Assembly (NCBI RefSeq): GCF_047495875.1
Contig: NC_092465.1
Coordinates: 13,028,660-13,092,659 of the forward strand
DNA length: 64,000 nt
Origin: Pithys albifrons albifrons
Taxonomy: Eukaryota > Chordata > Aves > Passeriformes > Thamnophilidae
Direction of reading: 5' to 3'
Shown here: piece after piece, positions 24,801 through 38,213 of the stretch
How positions within the stretch are numbered: position 1 is the first letter of the stretch
Layout: each line of letters begins with the position of its first letter
Notes under the pieces: generated by a model
Seen by the model: the letters and a program-made list of their open reading frames with translations, nothing else
Told to the model about the DNA's origin: nothing
Database searches by the model: none
Made by a program: the position numbers and the translations under genes

Positions 24801-26455
24801 ACACACATGCAAAAACCACACTAAGAACTTAGATCAGCATCCCTGCCATGCCAACAATATGAAGCACAACTCACAGAACCCTCCATTAGGGACATGTAGC
24901 TTAATTATGACTTACACTGTATGTCCTCTGTAATTTATCAGTGTGTTTTATAGAACCTATTCCTACTATTGCTGTTTTCCAAAAAATGACAGCAGTAAAA
25001 TCAGACTGAAATAAACCCTTCTTGATTATTGTAACATTCCACACAAAACCAGCCTGAACCCAGAAATGGCTCTAACACGTCAAAACTCTCACCACATGAA
25101 GGGTATCTTTCTCAGATTGTGTCATTCTTATAAAGGCACATCTGACTGACCAATACAGTAGTTTCAGACTTATCATTGCAAGATCAGTTTTAATTTACCC
25201 AATAACCATGAAGGCTGGAAATTTACATGCTTTGTAACTGTCTCAGACTTACGTTTCTTTGAGTCCTTACAGGCAAAATGTTTACCATGTTCAATTACAT
25301 CTGGCTGCAGGTAACATTCATGGTACAACTTCATCTCTAAAAACCTACTAAAATTTGACCATTCACACTGTTTCTCAACATAGTAGACTACAAAATATGT
25401 AACATCCTATAATGTTAAGCTTAGCATAGAAAACCAGAATGTCTCAGAAGGTCAGTGGATTGCAGGAAAGATCAAGCACAGACATCAGCAGCAAAAAAAA
25501 AATGCAAAATCAGAAACATATGAACACTTTTGATCATTTTTCTGGAATGAGCAACATTCGTGCTTGGTGAACTCTAATGTCTCTTATGGCAATTTAATAT
25601 GACTGAATTCAGCCACTCAGAATGCTGCTATACCAAACTCAGCAACACCTTCTGATAAGGTGGTCAAAGTGGATTCCAAGCAAGCAAAGGAAACTACGGT
25701 CACTTCTGCAGGAACTGAAAAAGGCATTGGGGAAGCTGACATAACCTCTGCAGAGCACTACAGAAGTCATAGCACAGAACAGGATTTCTCTTAGGCAATT
25801 CCTGTTCTTATGTAAATAAAGAACAAGATCCAAACTTAAGCAGATTGATAGACAGAGTAAGGTACTTGATGAGGATAACTTCATCTTTACAGAACAGCTT
25901 TAAAAACTGTTTTAAAGAGAAGAAATAAAAGCCTTTTCTGCAGTAAATGCACTTTTTTGATCCTATCATGAAAATGGTTAGCTATGGATGAAGAGATGAC
26001 AATACACGGAATGCTCCATCTCAGTTACTCTTAAGTACCATAAATACACTAAATTTAAAACATACAGAGCAATTAATTCATAGGTGACAAAACAGGTAAG
26101 AGCAGTCACTCTCCAGGTCAGTATTTGTCAGTTCAGCTGTCTCCTTAAACACTGTAAGCTACACAAACACATTGGCCCTGCCTATACAGTTAATTAAATG
26201 TCAAGTATGCTTACAAACTCCTGAAGAATAAAAATTATTAAAATTTATTACTGTTTCATTACAGTATCAGAATCACTCACAGCACAACATTCAGTTCAGG
26301 ACAAAACCCCACCATAAAATTATCCATAGCACAACATAAGATAAATCATTTCAACTCGATATGCTACAACTAAGTTTCCATCGTTTTCAAGAGTGTGCGA
26401 CACAGCTACTAGTAAAAATATTTTGAAATAGCAAACAAAATGCAGCTGTCCTTAC
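21841..26455 (-). other. PTPN4 intron between coding exons 9 and 10
   Basis: A 4.6-kb intron. No repeat family or exon was recognised. It contains short unremarkable reading frames on both strands. Confidence 0.88.
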
Positions 26456-26544
26456 CACTGAAAGGTGTTGATTCGTACTCTGTTCTTAAAAATTAGTATT
26501 CCACCTGACATCACTCCAATCATTATTTCATTGTTACTCTGATC
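26456..26544 (-). CDS. PTPN4: PTPN4 coding exon 9 (residues 226-255, FERM F3)
   Basis: The exon is 89 bases. It encodes DQSNNEIMIGVMSGGILIFK, then NRVRINTFQ and two bases of Trp. These are the first strands of the PH/PTB-like F3 lobe. The acceptor is TTTAAAG|GAT and the donor TG|GTAAGG. Confidence 0.96.
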
Positions 26545-27704
26545 CTTTAAAGAAAAGAAAAAACTACTTGAAAAACAATTTAAATACCTTTTGAAACCTC
26601 ATATATATTAATCCTCATCTCTCTCTAAATTGACAAATTAACATGGAAGGAAATATGTTTTAGTAAGACAAGTAAGAACTTCAATTATTCACTCCTATTT
26701 AGGACAAACCCGAATGCTTGCTCTGAGTGCTCTACAAGTTACCACAAAATTTTAATTTCCTAAATTAGCTCTTCTGTCTTTCACCAGCTTCAAAGAAATA
26801 CATAACAGAGTATTCTAGCAGTTTATTTCAAACAGCAGCACTAAGAGACTGGATTGACATTTGCTACACTAAAAGCAACCAGCAACTTAAATTCCTACCT
26901 GAAAGGAAATTGCAATCTCAGAACACAGAGAGGAGAGATTCTAAAACAAATAATATTGTAAGCATATTTAAATAGCACATTTTTCCGGAAATATCTCGGC
27001 ACACTAATCCAACACCTGCTATGGATCTCTCAGTGTGCAAAAACAGTGGGTACACACAATAAGCAGTGAAGTGGGGCACATTTCACATTCTACTCCAGGC
27101 TTCTCTAACTTTAGGGAATAGGACAGCAATATTTAAAAACTACAGATTAGTTAATAAAAATAATTTTATTCAGAGGCTTTGCAGAAATGTTAGCACTGTA
27201 CTGACAGGTTAGCACTGTTTGAGTCATGACCTCGAGCTACTTGTTCTACCAGGTAAAACTGACATTGTATCAAATTACAGTATGTTCATGTTACATTAAC
27301 AGTTCATTCTATATTATGATAGAGATTTATAATTCGGTTCTAATAGGAACCAAATTAAATATTTTCAAAGCTGACAGGTCCTTAAATATCAAAGGCACAT
27401 TCAACAAGCATATTTTTCTTATCCATCAGTAGCCAAATGAACTGGTATTCAAGCCAACAAAGCTCAATCTGAATAACACACAGACAACCAAGCCCAAATT
27501 TAAGCCAAGAAATACCCTCACTGGAGTGGAATAGTGGTTATTAAATTGGTAAATCCCAGTTAGGCACCTAATAAGATAATATTTTTTAATCTCTTTTTTC
27601 TTTTAAGAAGCAGCCAAGAAGGCTCACTAAAAAGTAAAGTATACTTCTCCATAAACTCAGAGGAATCCATTTTTACATTACAACACTAGTTCATCCAAAC
27701 TTAC
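26545..27704 (-). other. PTPN4 intron between coding exons 8 and 9
   Basis: A 1160-base AT-rich intron with nothing recognisable inside. Confidence 0.88.
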
Positions 27705-27792
27705 CCTTGCATAGTGCAATTCAACTCCATAAAGTTCTAAGGTACGTGCTGTATTGAGATAATTGAATTCTGCTTCTGCAGGAGACAACCCT
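27705..27792 (-). CDS. PTPN4: PTPN4 coding exon 8 (residues 196-225, F2/F3)
   Basis: The exon is 88 bases. It completes Ile196 and encodes GLSPAEAEFNYLNTARTLEL, then YGVELHYAR. The NYLNTARTLELYGVE motif is a hallmark of FERM lobe F2 in the protein 4.1 and PTPN3/4 families. The acceptor is TTTCAG|AGGG and the donor AGG|GTAAGT. The exon ends in phase 0. Confidence 0.96.
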
Positions 27793-28890
27793 CTGAAAGA
27801 AAGCAACTAAATTAGAAATGCTCTAACCCGACCTCCCACATCAGGATCCCTAGTGAGTGCAAACAGAAAATCTGCATTTGTTTTACTACTTCTACTCCCA
27901 CCCTGAAATCTGAATTTCCTTTCTCATGATAAACAGACTGTAACCCAAAAATTTCAACAGTAAAGAACTAGTGCTTCCACAAAGATAAAGTCTTGACAAG
28001 AATCCGCAACACTGTTTTAATTCTAATGCCCTATTTCATTTAAATATCTATGGAACCCCAAAATCTGGAAATCACTTTTGCAATCCTCTATTTTGCTCAG
28101 GTAATTTAAAGTTAAATTACCATCAACTCCCTTAAATGTCTTTACCCTCATTTGCTAAGCCTTGATGTGAAATGTAACATTACATTCTTGTAGTTTCTAA
28201 AGCAAACAACAAACTCCAATCAATGTTTTGTAAATATTGTTTACATTTTGTTAAATTTAACTGTAACAAAAGGCACTTAAAGTCTAAATAATGAAGGAAC
28301 CATCATTGGAAAGTACCACAATGTAACATACTGAAAAAAAATATTTTCCATTGCTTCACTGCCTTTTCCTCTTTAGTGAAAGGTCACACTCGCATACAGC
28401 AAAGAGCAGATATTGAAGAAAAGGACTTTGTTACTCCTAAAGTAACTCTTTTTGCTGGTGAGAGCATCATGAAAACAAAGCCTTTATGCTCAGAATATTC
28501 CCCAAAACTGAAAAAAACTCTTAAAGAAAATATATCCAGCTAAGCTGATATCCTACATAATACTGTTGATATCCTACACAACTAGTGTTTTCAGAGTACC
28601 TTTAACATGCTTATTATTTCAATAATTTTCCCATTCATTCTGTCACAGATACTCTGTGTAGACCATCAATGGTGAGATACATTTATTATAATTTAAAAAA
28701 AAGTTAAACGCATCTTAAAAAAAACCTAAAAAAAATCCCAAACAAACAAACTGAAAAAACCCACCACTGAAACCCACCCTAAAAAAAACCAGAAACCTTT
28801 AAGACAAAGTACTCATTTTTTTATAATAGCACAGCATCAGCAGGCAGGATTTGACAAAGTCAGTCAGTATCTTCTGATGTAAATCCTTAC
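27793..28890 (-). other. PTPN4 intron between coding exons 7 and 8
   Basis: A 1098-base intron with A-rich simple sequence near 28691-28796 and otherwise nothing recognisable. Confidence 0.88.
28691..28796. repeat. A-rich low-complexity stretch
   Basis: Runs of A broken by CC, such as AAAAAAAACCTAAAAAAAATCC and AAACCCACC units. On the gene strand this is a T-rich tract about 95 bases downstream of the coding exon 7 donor. Confidence 0.7.
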
Positions 28891-29011
28891 ATGTGCTGCT
28901 GATGTAATTTTGCTATTTCTTTTTCAAAGTCTTGAGGCTGGCTAGGGATGAAAGAATATTCTGAGAGGTAGCCTGGCAAGTTTTCTGAATGGTTGTAGTC
29001 TCCCAGTTCGG
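28891..29011 (-). CDS. PTPN4: PTPN4 coding exon 7 (residues 156-196, FERM F2)
   Basis: The exon is 121 bases. It encodes ELGDYNHSENLPGYLSEYSF, then IPSQPQDFEKEIAKLHQQH and two bases of Ile. It covers the middle of the F2 lobe. The acceptor is ATTTTAG|CC and the donor CACAT|GTAAGG. Several conservative changes from the human protein as I recall it (DQ to NH, S to P, D to E, N to S) cluster here, making this one of the less constrained FERM segments. Confidence 0.95.
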
Positions 29012-31164
29012 CTAAAATATTAAAAAGAGAGGTTATTGTTTATCACTGATGTACTTGGCATTGTGCAATGCCCCCAAATTCACAAGGGTCTTCTCCCACA
29101 TAATTTACGATTTACAGCAAAGAAAAATAGGGAAGACATTTGAACTCCCCTTTTCCCTTTTGAATAAACAGTTGCATTCCCAGTGAATACCATGGAAATG
29201 ATATAGTGAGAGCTTTTATTATGTACTTATGAAGGAAGTTGTAAAGTGTTCAATTTTTAATACACAGATTAATTAACAAATGCTGTCATAAGGGCTAGCA
29301 CTGAATAGGTTATATTTATATAGATATCTATATAGAGAGAGCATTCAACTTTTTTCCTTGTTATTTTACTTTTGCTTGTTTTCATGTGATTCCATGATTT
29401 TTAACACTACAACTGCTATTTCTTCATGAAGACCTGCAAAAACCACCATCTCATTCTGCACCAAGGTATATTCAGAAGCATTAGAAAAATATTTTTTTGC
29501 ATATTCAATTGTATGTATGGAAAAAGTACACATACATACACCTACATTGAAACTTTTCTACTTCAAACTACTAAAAAGCTCATTTACGTAACTTCTAACA
29601 CTTTCTTATAGTTACACGAAATAAATAAAAATCACATTTGCCAGAAAAATAAATATAAGCAACAGTTGCTAAAAACAGAGGCTTTGAGGCTTTCTAATTG
29701 CAGCAAAAAAAAAAATCAGCCTTAAATATCTGCAATCTATGTAGCAGATCTACAGTGACAGGTAAGAAATTCAATGTGAAAATTGGGAAGATCACAATGT
29801 ATCGAGGTGTGGGGTTCTGGGCAGGCCCAGTGGCACTGACAGAGGGATGAAAGCACTCAGGGAGTGGAAAGCCAAGGAATAGAAGGCAGGAAGTAACTCT
29901 GGAGCTCTTGCACCACCAGAAATATATCCTATTTTAAATAATTTAAAAATTAGAAAATGAGACCAGGCTTTATAACAGAATGCATTCCTTGTCAAAATCC
30001 ACTACCAAGAATACAGGACTCAGATCTATGGCTGCTGTTTACATGTATTATAAGGAATGTGGAGAGTTTCCTACTAGGCAGGCACAGGAATCATTAGACA
30101 GAGCTCAGCACACTGAAGAACTTAATGGCAGCAGGACCTCACAGATAAAATATGAATACAAAGCACTGTGCATACCTATCACTTCTACAGTATCTGAAAA
30201 ATAAACATTCTTAAAACCCTAAAATGTTATAAACCTTCCATAGTTCCTGTTTCATTGTCAAATACTTTATCTCTTCTAAAGCCAATCCCTATGGCATGAC
30301 AGCACTTGCAGTACATTTGTCCAAGCTGTGGGAGTGTGGGAGTTTTGTTTAGGAGAAACTGTTCTATTGATTGACCTGAAAAAAGTGACCACTTATCAAA
30401 ACTATGCATAAAACATGACATTATTATATGTTTTTCCCCTGAAAATATTAACATGGACACTAGTTGTCTGATATGTACAAAGTACACAAAGTACTAAATG
30501 TGGATATAAGTATCTTTAGCACTAGCAAAACACATGAATAGATATATCAAGGCAGATCTATCAAGATAGCTTATAAAACTGAATTTCTGAAAATCAGAAA
30601 TTTCAAGAAGTAGGGGCTGAACAGTCTCTAGTTGGTTGGCTGCTGTGGGTTTTGGGTTTTTTTCCACTGAACAAAACAAAAATGAGTGAGGAAGAAAACA
30701 AATCTCAGTCTTCAAGATTCAGCTGTTCGTTGGATGACTTAAAATTGACAGGACAGGTATTGAACTTTTTGGCCAAGTATGACCAGAAGTCCCTTTTCCA
30801 CACCTATCTGGAGGTTCACTATATTACATGCTAAAAATGTTTAAGTGTCTTAAGAAATACTTTTTAGTGTCATTCTCAAGGGAAAAACCCACAACCCCCC
30901 ACCTCAGAACACACAATAAAAAGCAAGTATTGATTTGGGGGTTTCAAACAGTGTGGCTTACAGTACTTTTTTCCACATTTAATTCAGCAAAACACACCTG
31001 GGGAGGAAAACCAGTCAAATATTTCTTAAGTAATGATAAAATTAGCATCATATCCACAAACATCACAATATAATGCTATACAAACTACATTCTTTAGAAA
31101 CTCTTCAATACTACTTCTCATGTATTTCAGCACTAACACGTACAAGATTACTAATTATACTTAC
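29012..31164 (-). other. PTPN4 intron between coding exons 6 and 7
   Basis: A 2.15-kb intron with an 18-bp AT palindrome centred near 29325 (TATATAGATATCTATATA, 29317-29334). No repeat family or exon was recognised. Confidence 0.88.
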
Positions 31165-31217
31165 ATTGAACAGCATAGGAAGCCAGAAGAGCAGCAGTAT
31201 TATAAGGACAGGGCAAT
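31165..31217 (-). CDS. PTPN4: PTPN4 coding exon 6 (residues 138-156, FERM F2)
   Basis: The exon is 53 bases. It completes Arg138, encodes LPCPYNTAALLASYAVQ, and ends with the first base of a Ser codon. This is the F2 helix with the FERM-typical LLASYAVQ motif. The acceptor is AAAACAG|A and the donor CAAT|GTAAGT. It is 258 bases downstream of coding exon 5. Confidence 0.95.
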
Positions 31218-31475
31218 CTGTTTTGGTTTGGTTTTAAAATAAGAAATAAATAAAATTACATATTTCATATGAAATTTGGTTATTCTGAAAACCCTAGTCT
31301 TGTATAGTCTATGAACAAATTGGACAGATAACTATTACAAACACTTCCACTTGCACAGACTATGATTTATTCTTAACATATTTTTATTTTTGTAGGCAAA
31401 ATCCCTCATCAATCATTATTAAGTTTTCCTCAACCAAATTTGCATTTAATGTTCAACATAACAAAAATGTCTTAC

Positions 31476-31520
31476 CTTCCAGTAAGAATGTCCTGCTTAA
31501 TTTGCAAAAAGTACTGGTAC
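31476..31520 (-). CDS. PTPN4: PTPN4 coding exon 5 (residues 123-138, FERM F2)
   Basis: This 45-base exon encodes YQYFLQIKQDILTG flanked by two split Arg codons. The sequence is the conserved F2 helix in which FERM proteins carry LQIK-DIL-GRL. The acceptor is AAATAAG|G, with a weak polypyrimidine tract. The donor is GGAAG|GTAAGA. It is short and is placed by protein match and phase. Confidence 0.94.
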
Positions 31521-34500
31521 CTTATTTAAAGAAGCAAACAAAAAAAACTAAAATTAAAAATAAAATTATTGCACAGTTTTTCAACATTTTAATATATTTT
31601 GCTTTCAGTTAGTGCAAAACAAACTTCTTGCATGCTACTTCTTTAACTCTTACAGCAAAGAAATGACACTTTGCTTAATAAAATAATCATACAACTTGGT
31701 AAATTAAACTACTTACAGGTTATACACTGTATTTCACTAAAAGGCTACAAATGTCACATTCTACCTGCTTTATATGGCAACCACAAGTTGAAGTTTTCAT
31801 TTGTGTATGTGCATAAAAATGATTTGTACTCCAGGTAGAGAGAATTAATCTATTCTCAGTATTTGAAACTACTCTGTTTTAATTTACATTAATTATTCCT
31901 AGTATTTTGGAGTTACATTGTTACTATAAAAGTTGTGGACTCTTATGTCAAACACCTTTCAATTGACTTCCCTCAAACTTCTAAAGCTTTCTTTAATTAC
32001 AGTGTCAGAAAAGCTTGAGAAATTCATCTGGTTTTCCCATGCCCACTCTTTCAAGTCAGGAAGGAGATGGATAAAGTAAAAGGAACAGACAAACACCTTA
32101 AAACAAGAACTATTTCTCACCAAACCGTGGCAGCAGAAACACCATGACTTAAAAACCTGAACAAGCTTGAAGGTGCAAACAGATTTCCCTCTAAATGACT
32201 TCCTTTGTTTCTCCAACAAAACTCAAATATTTTGTTAATGTCTCAAAATGAATCTTTAGTTCATTCAATTTAGTTCCTTCATGTTTTACTCAAAGGTTTT
32301 AGGCAATTTCAGAGTAGTATAAATGTTTATATCAAGTGGTAAACCACACCTGCTACAAAGCTCCACTGAAACAGAGATTGCAGCGGGGTAACAAACAAGA
32401 TTTACCAAGATGGCAGGATGTCAGCACAAGCTTAATCTTTCACAGCATAAAACCAGTTGTACAATTGTCTACACTGACTTTTTATTTTTCAAAAGAAATT
32501 TCACTATATGGCAAATTTAAGCATCATTCTTGCTTCCTTATAAATTTGTTCTGGTTTGGGACCTCCTACATTAATACTATGATTATTACAATCATCTGGT
32601 TTCCTCCTTGAAACTCTGATTTAAAAACTGGGAGTGAGCTATACTCATTCATTATAAACACTCACCAAAAGTACTTATCTAAATGCCTAAATATGAAATA
32701 TATCCCAATAATAACTTACACTAAAAAATTAAACTCAAAATATTACTTTATTACACATACTGTAACTTCTCATAACTGTGTAGTCTCCAGAAAGTGGATT
32801 AACCATCACTTTAAAGACTTACACAAACATTTACAAATACAGAAATCCAATTATTTACAAGTATAATGGAAAGGTAAAACATTCTATGTTTGAAAGACTA
32901 TGAGGGAAAACACAAGTGAACTCGCAAGCAAGGACATAAGTCCATGTGCTCAACTCCTTGAAAACTGTCTGGAGCTTCCTGAACTGACCAGAAAGGGGAG
33001 AAGCTTAGTCTAAGGCATTAACCTCAAGAAGTTAAAACTAAAACATTAGACAGGCTTTAAAGACCTCAAAATACTTTTTTGTTTCCCACAATAAAATGCA
33101 TACTGAACAAAAAATAAAGAAAAATTTCTTTACCAGTTAAAAAATGCAATAAATGACAAGTTAAATTGTATTATATGGATATGCTTCACATGTTTTGTTT
33201 GAGCATCTCTTCCAACAAATTTATTGCACATCCATTTTATTTTACTTTTTCTGGTGTAATGCTCTATTAGAAATATTCCATGGTACTTAAAGGACCTCGT
33301 GATTAAGGGACACCAAGCAGAGTTCATTTTCTGTCCCTGTTTTCAGCGAACAGTGAGGTTGATGGTTTGTTACCCAACCACCCTGGTTTGAACACTGAAG
33401 CTTCACATATTATTGAGCAAAATGGGAAATCAATAGAAGTTTAGCAGTGCAGACCTGCAAAAGCCTCCACAACAAACCCAGCTAAACCAACAAAGGTAGC
33501 ATTTCATTAACCATGTTTTCATCTTCCTTATACAGATATAGATAGAAAAGGGTAAGACAGAATTACTGCTAACTGGAGGCAACATTAATAAGGAAGTCTT
33601 CCTGCCATGAGGAGAGTTAATGAAGCTTCACTCCCTATCAGGACAAGTTCCTAAAGCCAAGCTCTCCAACACACAGTGAGTTCCCGCTGACCTCTCCTGA
33701 CCTGGGGCATTCATGACCTGCCTCGCTCACAGGAACTCACAGAGGTCTAATCAGACACTGATTCACTGATTCCACTGATCCTTTCCCTGGCATCTATTCC
33801 TGCTGCCTCATGTGTCCAGCCATTCCTTTGGTTTAGGGAATTTGCAAAAACTGAACATTCTTGAACAGTCTCAGCTTGAGCTGGAACTGTCAGAAGTTCA
33901 CACATTTTTTTTTGAGGTGGGAATATTGACTACATGAAAGGACCTGTACTTCTGACATGGCATCCTAACCACTCCAAAAAAACCCATGGATAATAACTCT
34001 TTCTTTATAATAATTCCAAATACAAATGAGTTTTTTCAAGGTCAATTAGGCCTATTAGCAAAAGACAGAGCTGACCTAGACACAAGAATCATACATTATT
34101 TCTCATTTAAGAGAATGCTGTATTTATAGTTTTGCATTTAGAGCACAGCACTTAAAATAAACAGTTTTTATCTCCTTTATGGTTTACTTCATATTGATCA
34201 ACATTTATATTTTTTCATCTCCTTAGGAATATTACACATTTTCTTTTAATTCAAAGAAAACATTTTTCACATATTTTTCATTATTCTGATGTACTGAACT
34301 GCCACATTTTCCTAGAGCAAATATTTCAATAAAACAAAGTCTCATCCAATATATCTGGGGTACAAAATTTTGTCTAAAATATGGTAAATCAAAAGAAATG
34401 ATAAACAAATGTGGACTCAAATTTCACAGTTTTGGTACTTAGGTTTCAAATGCTGTCCTTACCAATCTAAATACTGGTTTTTGAATGGGGCTGACCTGTT

Positions 34501-35122
34501 TTCAGAAGAGCTGACATCCAAAAATTCCAATCTGTCAAATCATGCCATTTATGTAGAGGACCAGAAGCAATTAAAAATACTGAAAATTTGAGGCATTTCT
34601 TCAGGGACTAATTGTAACTCTCAAGGCTCCTATTTTGGCTCACACTAAGCATTTTCTTCAACAGATTTCAACACACTGCTATCAAAATAAGCTTTCAAGC
34701 TTCAAGCTAGGACTAGGACTGTGCAGAGATTAATTTTTTAGTTCTAAGCAGAAAATGGGTGAGGTATCAAAAAAACGCAGAAATCTTAGTTAGGATAAAA
34801 TTAAATTTGCCCTCATTGGTGAACAGTAGGATTAAGTTTTCTCTCTTCTCCTTTTCCCCTTTTCTGTTTCTACTTGGTAGCATTTTCGTCTTGTAGTTAC
34901 TTCACTTTGCGTATCAATTTGTAAGTTTATTCATAAAAGTTTATTGTTATATTGATTTGGTGTAACTGCATATATAATTCATATCTGTTATCATTAGGTA
35001 AAAATTAGAACCTTGTCCACACAATGTCCAAGAATGATTCAAAAGAAAATCACTATGTTATACATTAAAAAAATTAATGACCATTCTAGAAAATATTTTA
35101 TTGACAAAGTAAGCAGTCCTAC
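31521..35122 (-). other. PTPN4 intron between coding exons 4 and 5
   Basis: A 3.6-kb AT-rich intron. Nothing beyond short chance reading frames was recognised. Confidence 0.88.
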
Positions 35123-35201
35123 CTTGTATATTCTTCTTGGAGCTTGTTTGGGTCACCTACAAAAAACTTAACTCTGAAGTTCAGACTGTGAGGAGATCCT
35201 C
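35123..35201 (-). CDS. PTPN4: PTPN4 coding exon 4 (residues 97-123, F1/F2 boundary)
   Basis: The exon is 79 bases. It completes the split Arg codon and encodes GSPHSLNFRVKFFVGDPNKL, then QEEYT and two bases of Arg. It covers the last strand of F1 (NFRVKFF) and the start of helical lobe F2. The acceptor is ACCTTAG|GAG and the donor ACAAG|GTAGGA, the least canonical donor in the gene. It differs from the human protein as I recall it by Y to H and S to G. Confidence 0.95.
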
Positions 35202-35297
35202 CTAAGGTCAAGAAAAGTTATTTCTAATTAATCAGGGCACCCTGGAAAAATAGCATAATAACAATAGATGAATTGACGAAATACATACATTACTCAC
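35202..35297 (-). other. 96-base intron between PTPN4 coding exons 3 and 4
   Basis: This short intron starts GTGAGTAATG and ends TTGACCTTAG on the gene strand. A second possible acceptor, TTTTTCCAG, lies inside it. Length and phases on both sides support it as a real intron. Confidence 0.92.
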
Positions 35298-35340
35298 TTT
35301 TTAATTGTTTCCTGATAGGTTTGTTTGGATCCAACCACCT
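35298..35340 (-). CDS. PTPN4: PTPN4 coding exon 3 (residues 83-97, FERM F1)
   Basis: This 43-base micro-exon encodes RWLDPNKPIRKQLK plus the first base of an Arg codon. The acceptor is TTTTCAG|AGG and the donor AAAA|GTGAGT. It belongs to the F1 lobe, where the WLDPNKPI motif is typical of FERM proteins. It is too short to show as an open reading frame, and is placed by protein match and by phase with both neighbours. Only 96 bases separate it from coding exon 4. Confidence 0.95.
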
Positions 35341-38105
35341 CTGAAAAGAGACAAATTATAATACAAACTTCAGAGAAACAAAGAAATACAAAATACATCC
35401 TTATACTTCAAGAAACAATTCGTATTTTATTACTTTTTATTCTGGTCTTTTACCAAAGTGCCTCACTGGCATCCAAAGACTTGATAGAGATTCTGGACAC
35501 ACCATTATCAACAGTTGCTACTGTTGTTTGCTCCAGACTGATACCTGTTGTGCAGTATCTGTCTCTTACAGTGCTAATTTTACTACTACTTGTACAGGAG
35601 CCTGAGAGATGTTAGAACTGAACTGTGCTGTATTTAACAACCTTCAGCTACTCTAAGGTAAACTACCCTTAGCAGTGAAGAGCTACGAGCAGGCTAATTT
35701 ATCCAGCTCAGAAGTCAGTTTGCTTAAACTCCTGCCAGTACTTCTGACTCTGTATACGTTCTGCAGAGCTGACGTAGCCAGGGAGTGATCCCACTGGTTC
35801 ACAGATTCTCTTCTCTTCTCTTGCCAGCCCAAGTGTCAGCACTGATACATCACTGACTGGGATCTTTGGAACACTCAGCCCCTACTGGATTAAGGACTAC
35901 AGAACAATTTTACTGAACAGTGTCCAATCTTGATCACCTCTACAGGAGAACTGCTGTACACAGACAGATCTTCATAAAAATCAATGTGGCAAATTTCAGC
36001 TGAAAGTATGGCTTGCTGGAAAAGCTCTGAAAGTTATTTAAGCCACTGCCCACCAGCAGTCCGGCAATCTCTGAACAGGCTAACACAGTTCAGTAATTTG
36101 GTATAAATTATGTTCGATTCCTCACACTGCCCTGCAAAGCAAGCCCACAAGCCTCAGGAAATGGTTCTGTGGGCACAGTTCTTATGAAGTGACAGCGACC
36201 TAACCCTGCACAGCATTGAGCCCCCTCACATTTATCAGAAGGCTTTATATATTCCAGGGAAGAGGATGCAAACACACAGAGGTACCTGAGCTACCCAACA
36301 CACGCTACAGATCTGAAGATGGTCCTAAGTTGTTTTGTTCACAAGGAATAGCAAATAATGATGACTAGACCCACATGCTGTATCCTTGTAGCAGTTGACT
36401 TAAGAGAAGCCACAGAGACAGCTTGATACAGCTTCAAAGATGAGACTATGCAAAAAAAAAATATTTCATACAGGATCAATTAACTTTTAAGACTAAATGT
36501 AAAGGCTTAATAAAGGTCATCCTAGCCAGGGATACACATGAATTTTATATATGAATCTTTCAAAATGTGTTGAAAGATACTTGCCTTTTACTGTGAAATT
36601 AATATTATACAAAAATATAAAGCTTCTTCAGTTTATGAGATCCATGTCTAGCCACAAGGCTGGACGTTTCACATCCAATGGCCAGAATCCCCTTTTCCCC
36701 ATCATGTTTACCTCCTGCCACATTAACTATATCTTAGCAACAATCTGCTATGTTATTTCACAAGTAACCAGAATATTTGTCAGTCCAATATGGTTCCTTT
36801 TCCCAATCTAACCAAGTGTAAATGGATATCAAAAACTGGAATTAGTCAAACCCATAAATTCTTCAAGCTTAGATGACTAATATTGGTAACACTTCTATTT
36901 AGCTCTGACACACTGTTTTCATGGCAACCAGATATGTGCTGTAAAGAAAAAATATTTAGAAGCCAAAACAATACCAAACCTTTAAAGCACATGCTTATAT
37001 CAAATAGCTGTGAAGTTTTTCTTTCAGACTAAGTCATAACCAGATCCTTTCACCTGCTTCCAGACAGATAAACTAAAAAACAGAGAACTTAGAGGTCTAT
37101 GCTTTGGAAAACCAGATAAATGACAACTACTATAAATTTCTGAATGTTGAATAAAATGTTTAGTGATAACCAATTAAATATTCCTTAAAGCTGAAAAATA
37201 TTTCAGTCTTTTCTTCAGCATACCTATGTCTTTCAGCCTAAAAAGAAAGTTCAGAATAAAAATATTAAATGAGGCCAGCCTGTCAATGCCTTAACAGAAC
37301 CATCCACAAGTGAATGTGGATGATTTGTCTAAACTTAAACCCCATCCCTGTGCTGCACATACAATAGGAACATGGTAAAGAACTGCATTATAAGGAATAA
37401 TGCTTAGTTAAATTGCACTTTGAAACAAGTGTTGAACATTTGATACCTCTACAAGAAAGAATTTAAGAAGCATTCCTCAGGCAATCATGATCTCAGCAGC
37501 ATTGCTGTAACTATTACAGTGAATGGTACATCTGCATCTCTCTTGATTCTACTGGTGGTTTACAAAGTTGCAGTTGTAGAGATTTTCCTTTCAATTAACG
37601 CCCATCAAGTATTGTAAACACTCATTTTCAAAGGAGTCCCTTCCTTGTTCAGGTGAGGAGCTGACAGTCCTTGTCAGATGGGACTACATGAACACTATTA
37701 AAAGACCACCAGATACGTGGGCTTGAAACAGAAAGACCTTACAGGACAATCTAAAACCCCTCATTATTTTGTAAGTACTAATGACAAAAACAACAACAAA
37801 ATTAAATGTTTATTATTTCTGACAATGATTATGCAATCTAGTAAACACATACAATAAAACAAACAGTATCCTTTTAAGGTATTATTTAATAAGCACAGAT
37901 CTCAACATTTTACTCCAAATGTGCGACTATTACTATGTAGTTTTATGGTCACTACACGGTGATACTGACCCATTTAAATTACACAGGTGGGGAAGATGGC
38001 ACAAAACTGCAATGGTTTCAATTTACTTCTCTTTAAACAGCACAGTAACACTGACAAACAGAACTATGATTTCAAAAATCGTACTTATAAACAGAGTAAA
38101 CTTAC
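35341..38105 (-). other. PTPN4 intron between coding exons 2 and 3
   Basis: A 2.8-kb intron with no recognised repeat or exon. Confidence 0.88.
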
Positions 38106-38213
38106 AGGGTTATCAGTAGATTCATCAGCCAACTGTAAACCAAAGTAATCTCTCTCTGTCAAATCGAGATGCTTGAAGACTACATCCAACAGAACTTGGC
38201 CCTGATCATGTTT
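38106..38213 (-). CDS. PTPN4: PTPN4 coding exon 2 (residues 47-82, FERM F1)
   Basis: The exon is 108 bases, 36 whole codons, phase 0 at both ends. It encodes the middle of the FERM F1 lobe (KHDQGQVLLDVVFKHLDL, then RDYFGLQLAD). The acceptor is TCTGCAG|AAA and the donor CCT|GTAAGT. It differs from the human protein as I recall it only by D to E before STDNP. Confidence 0.96.

Noticed and set aside
29317..29334. 18-bp AT palindrome
   Set aside because: Low-complexity AT sequence of this kind is common in introns and carries no further signal.
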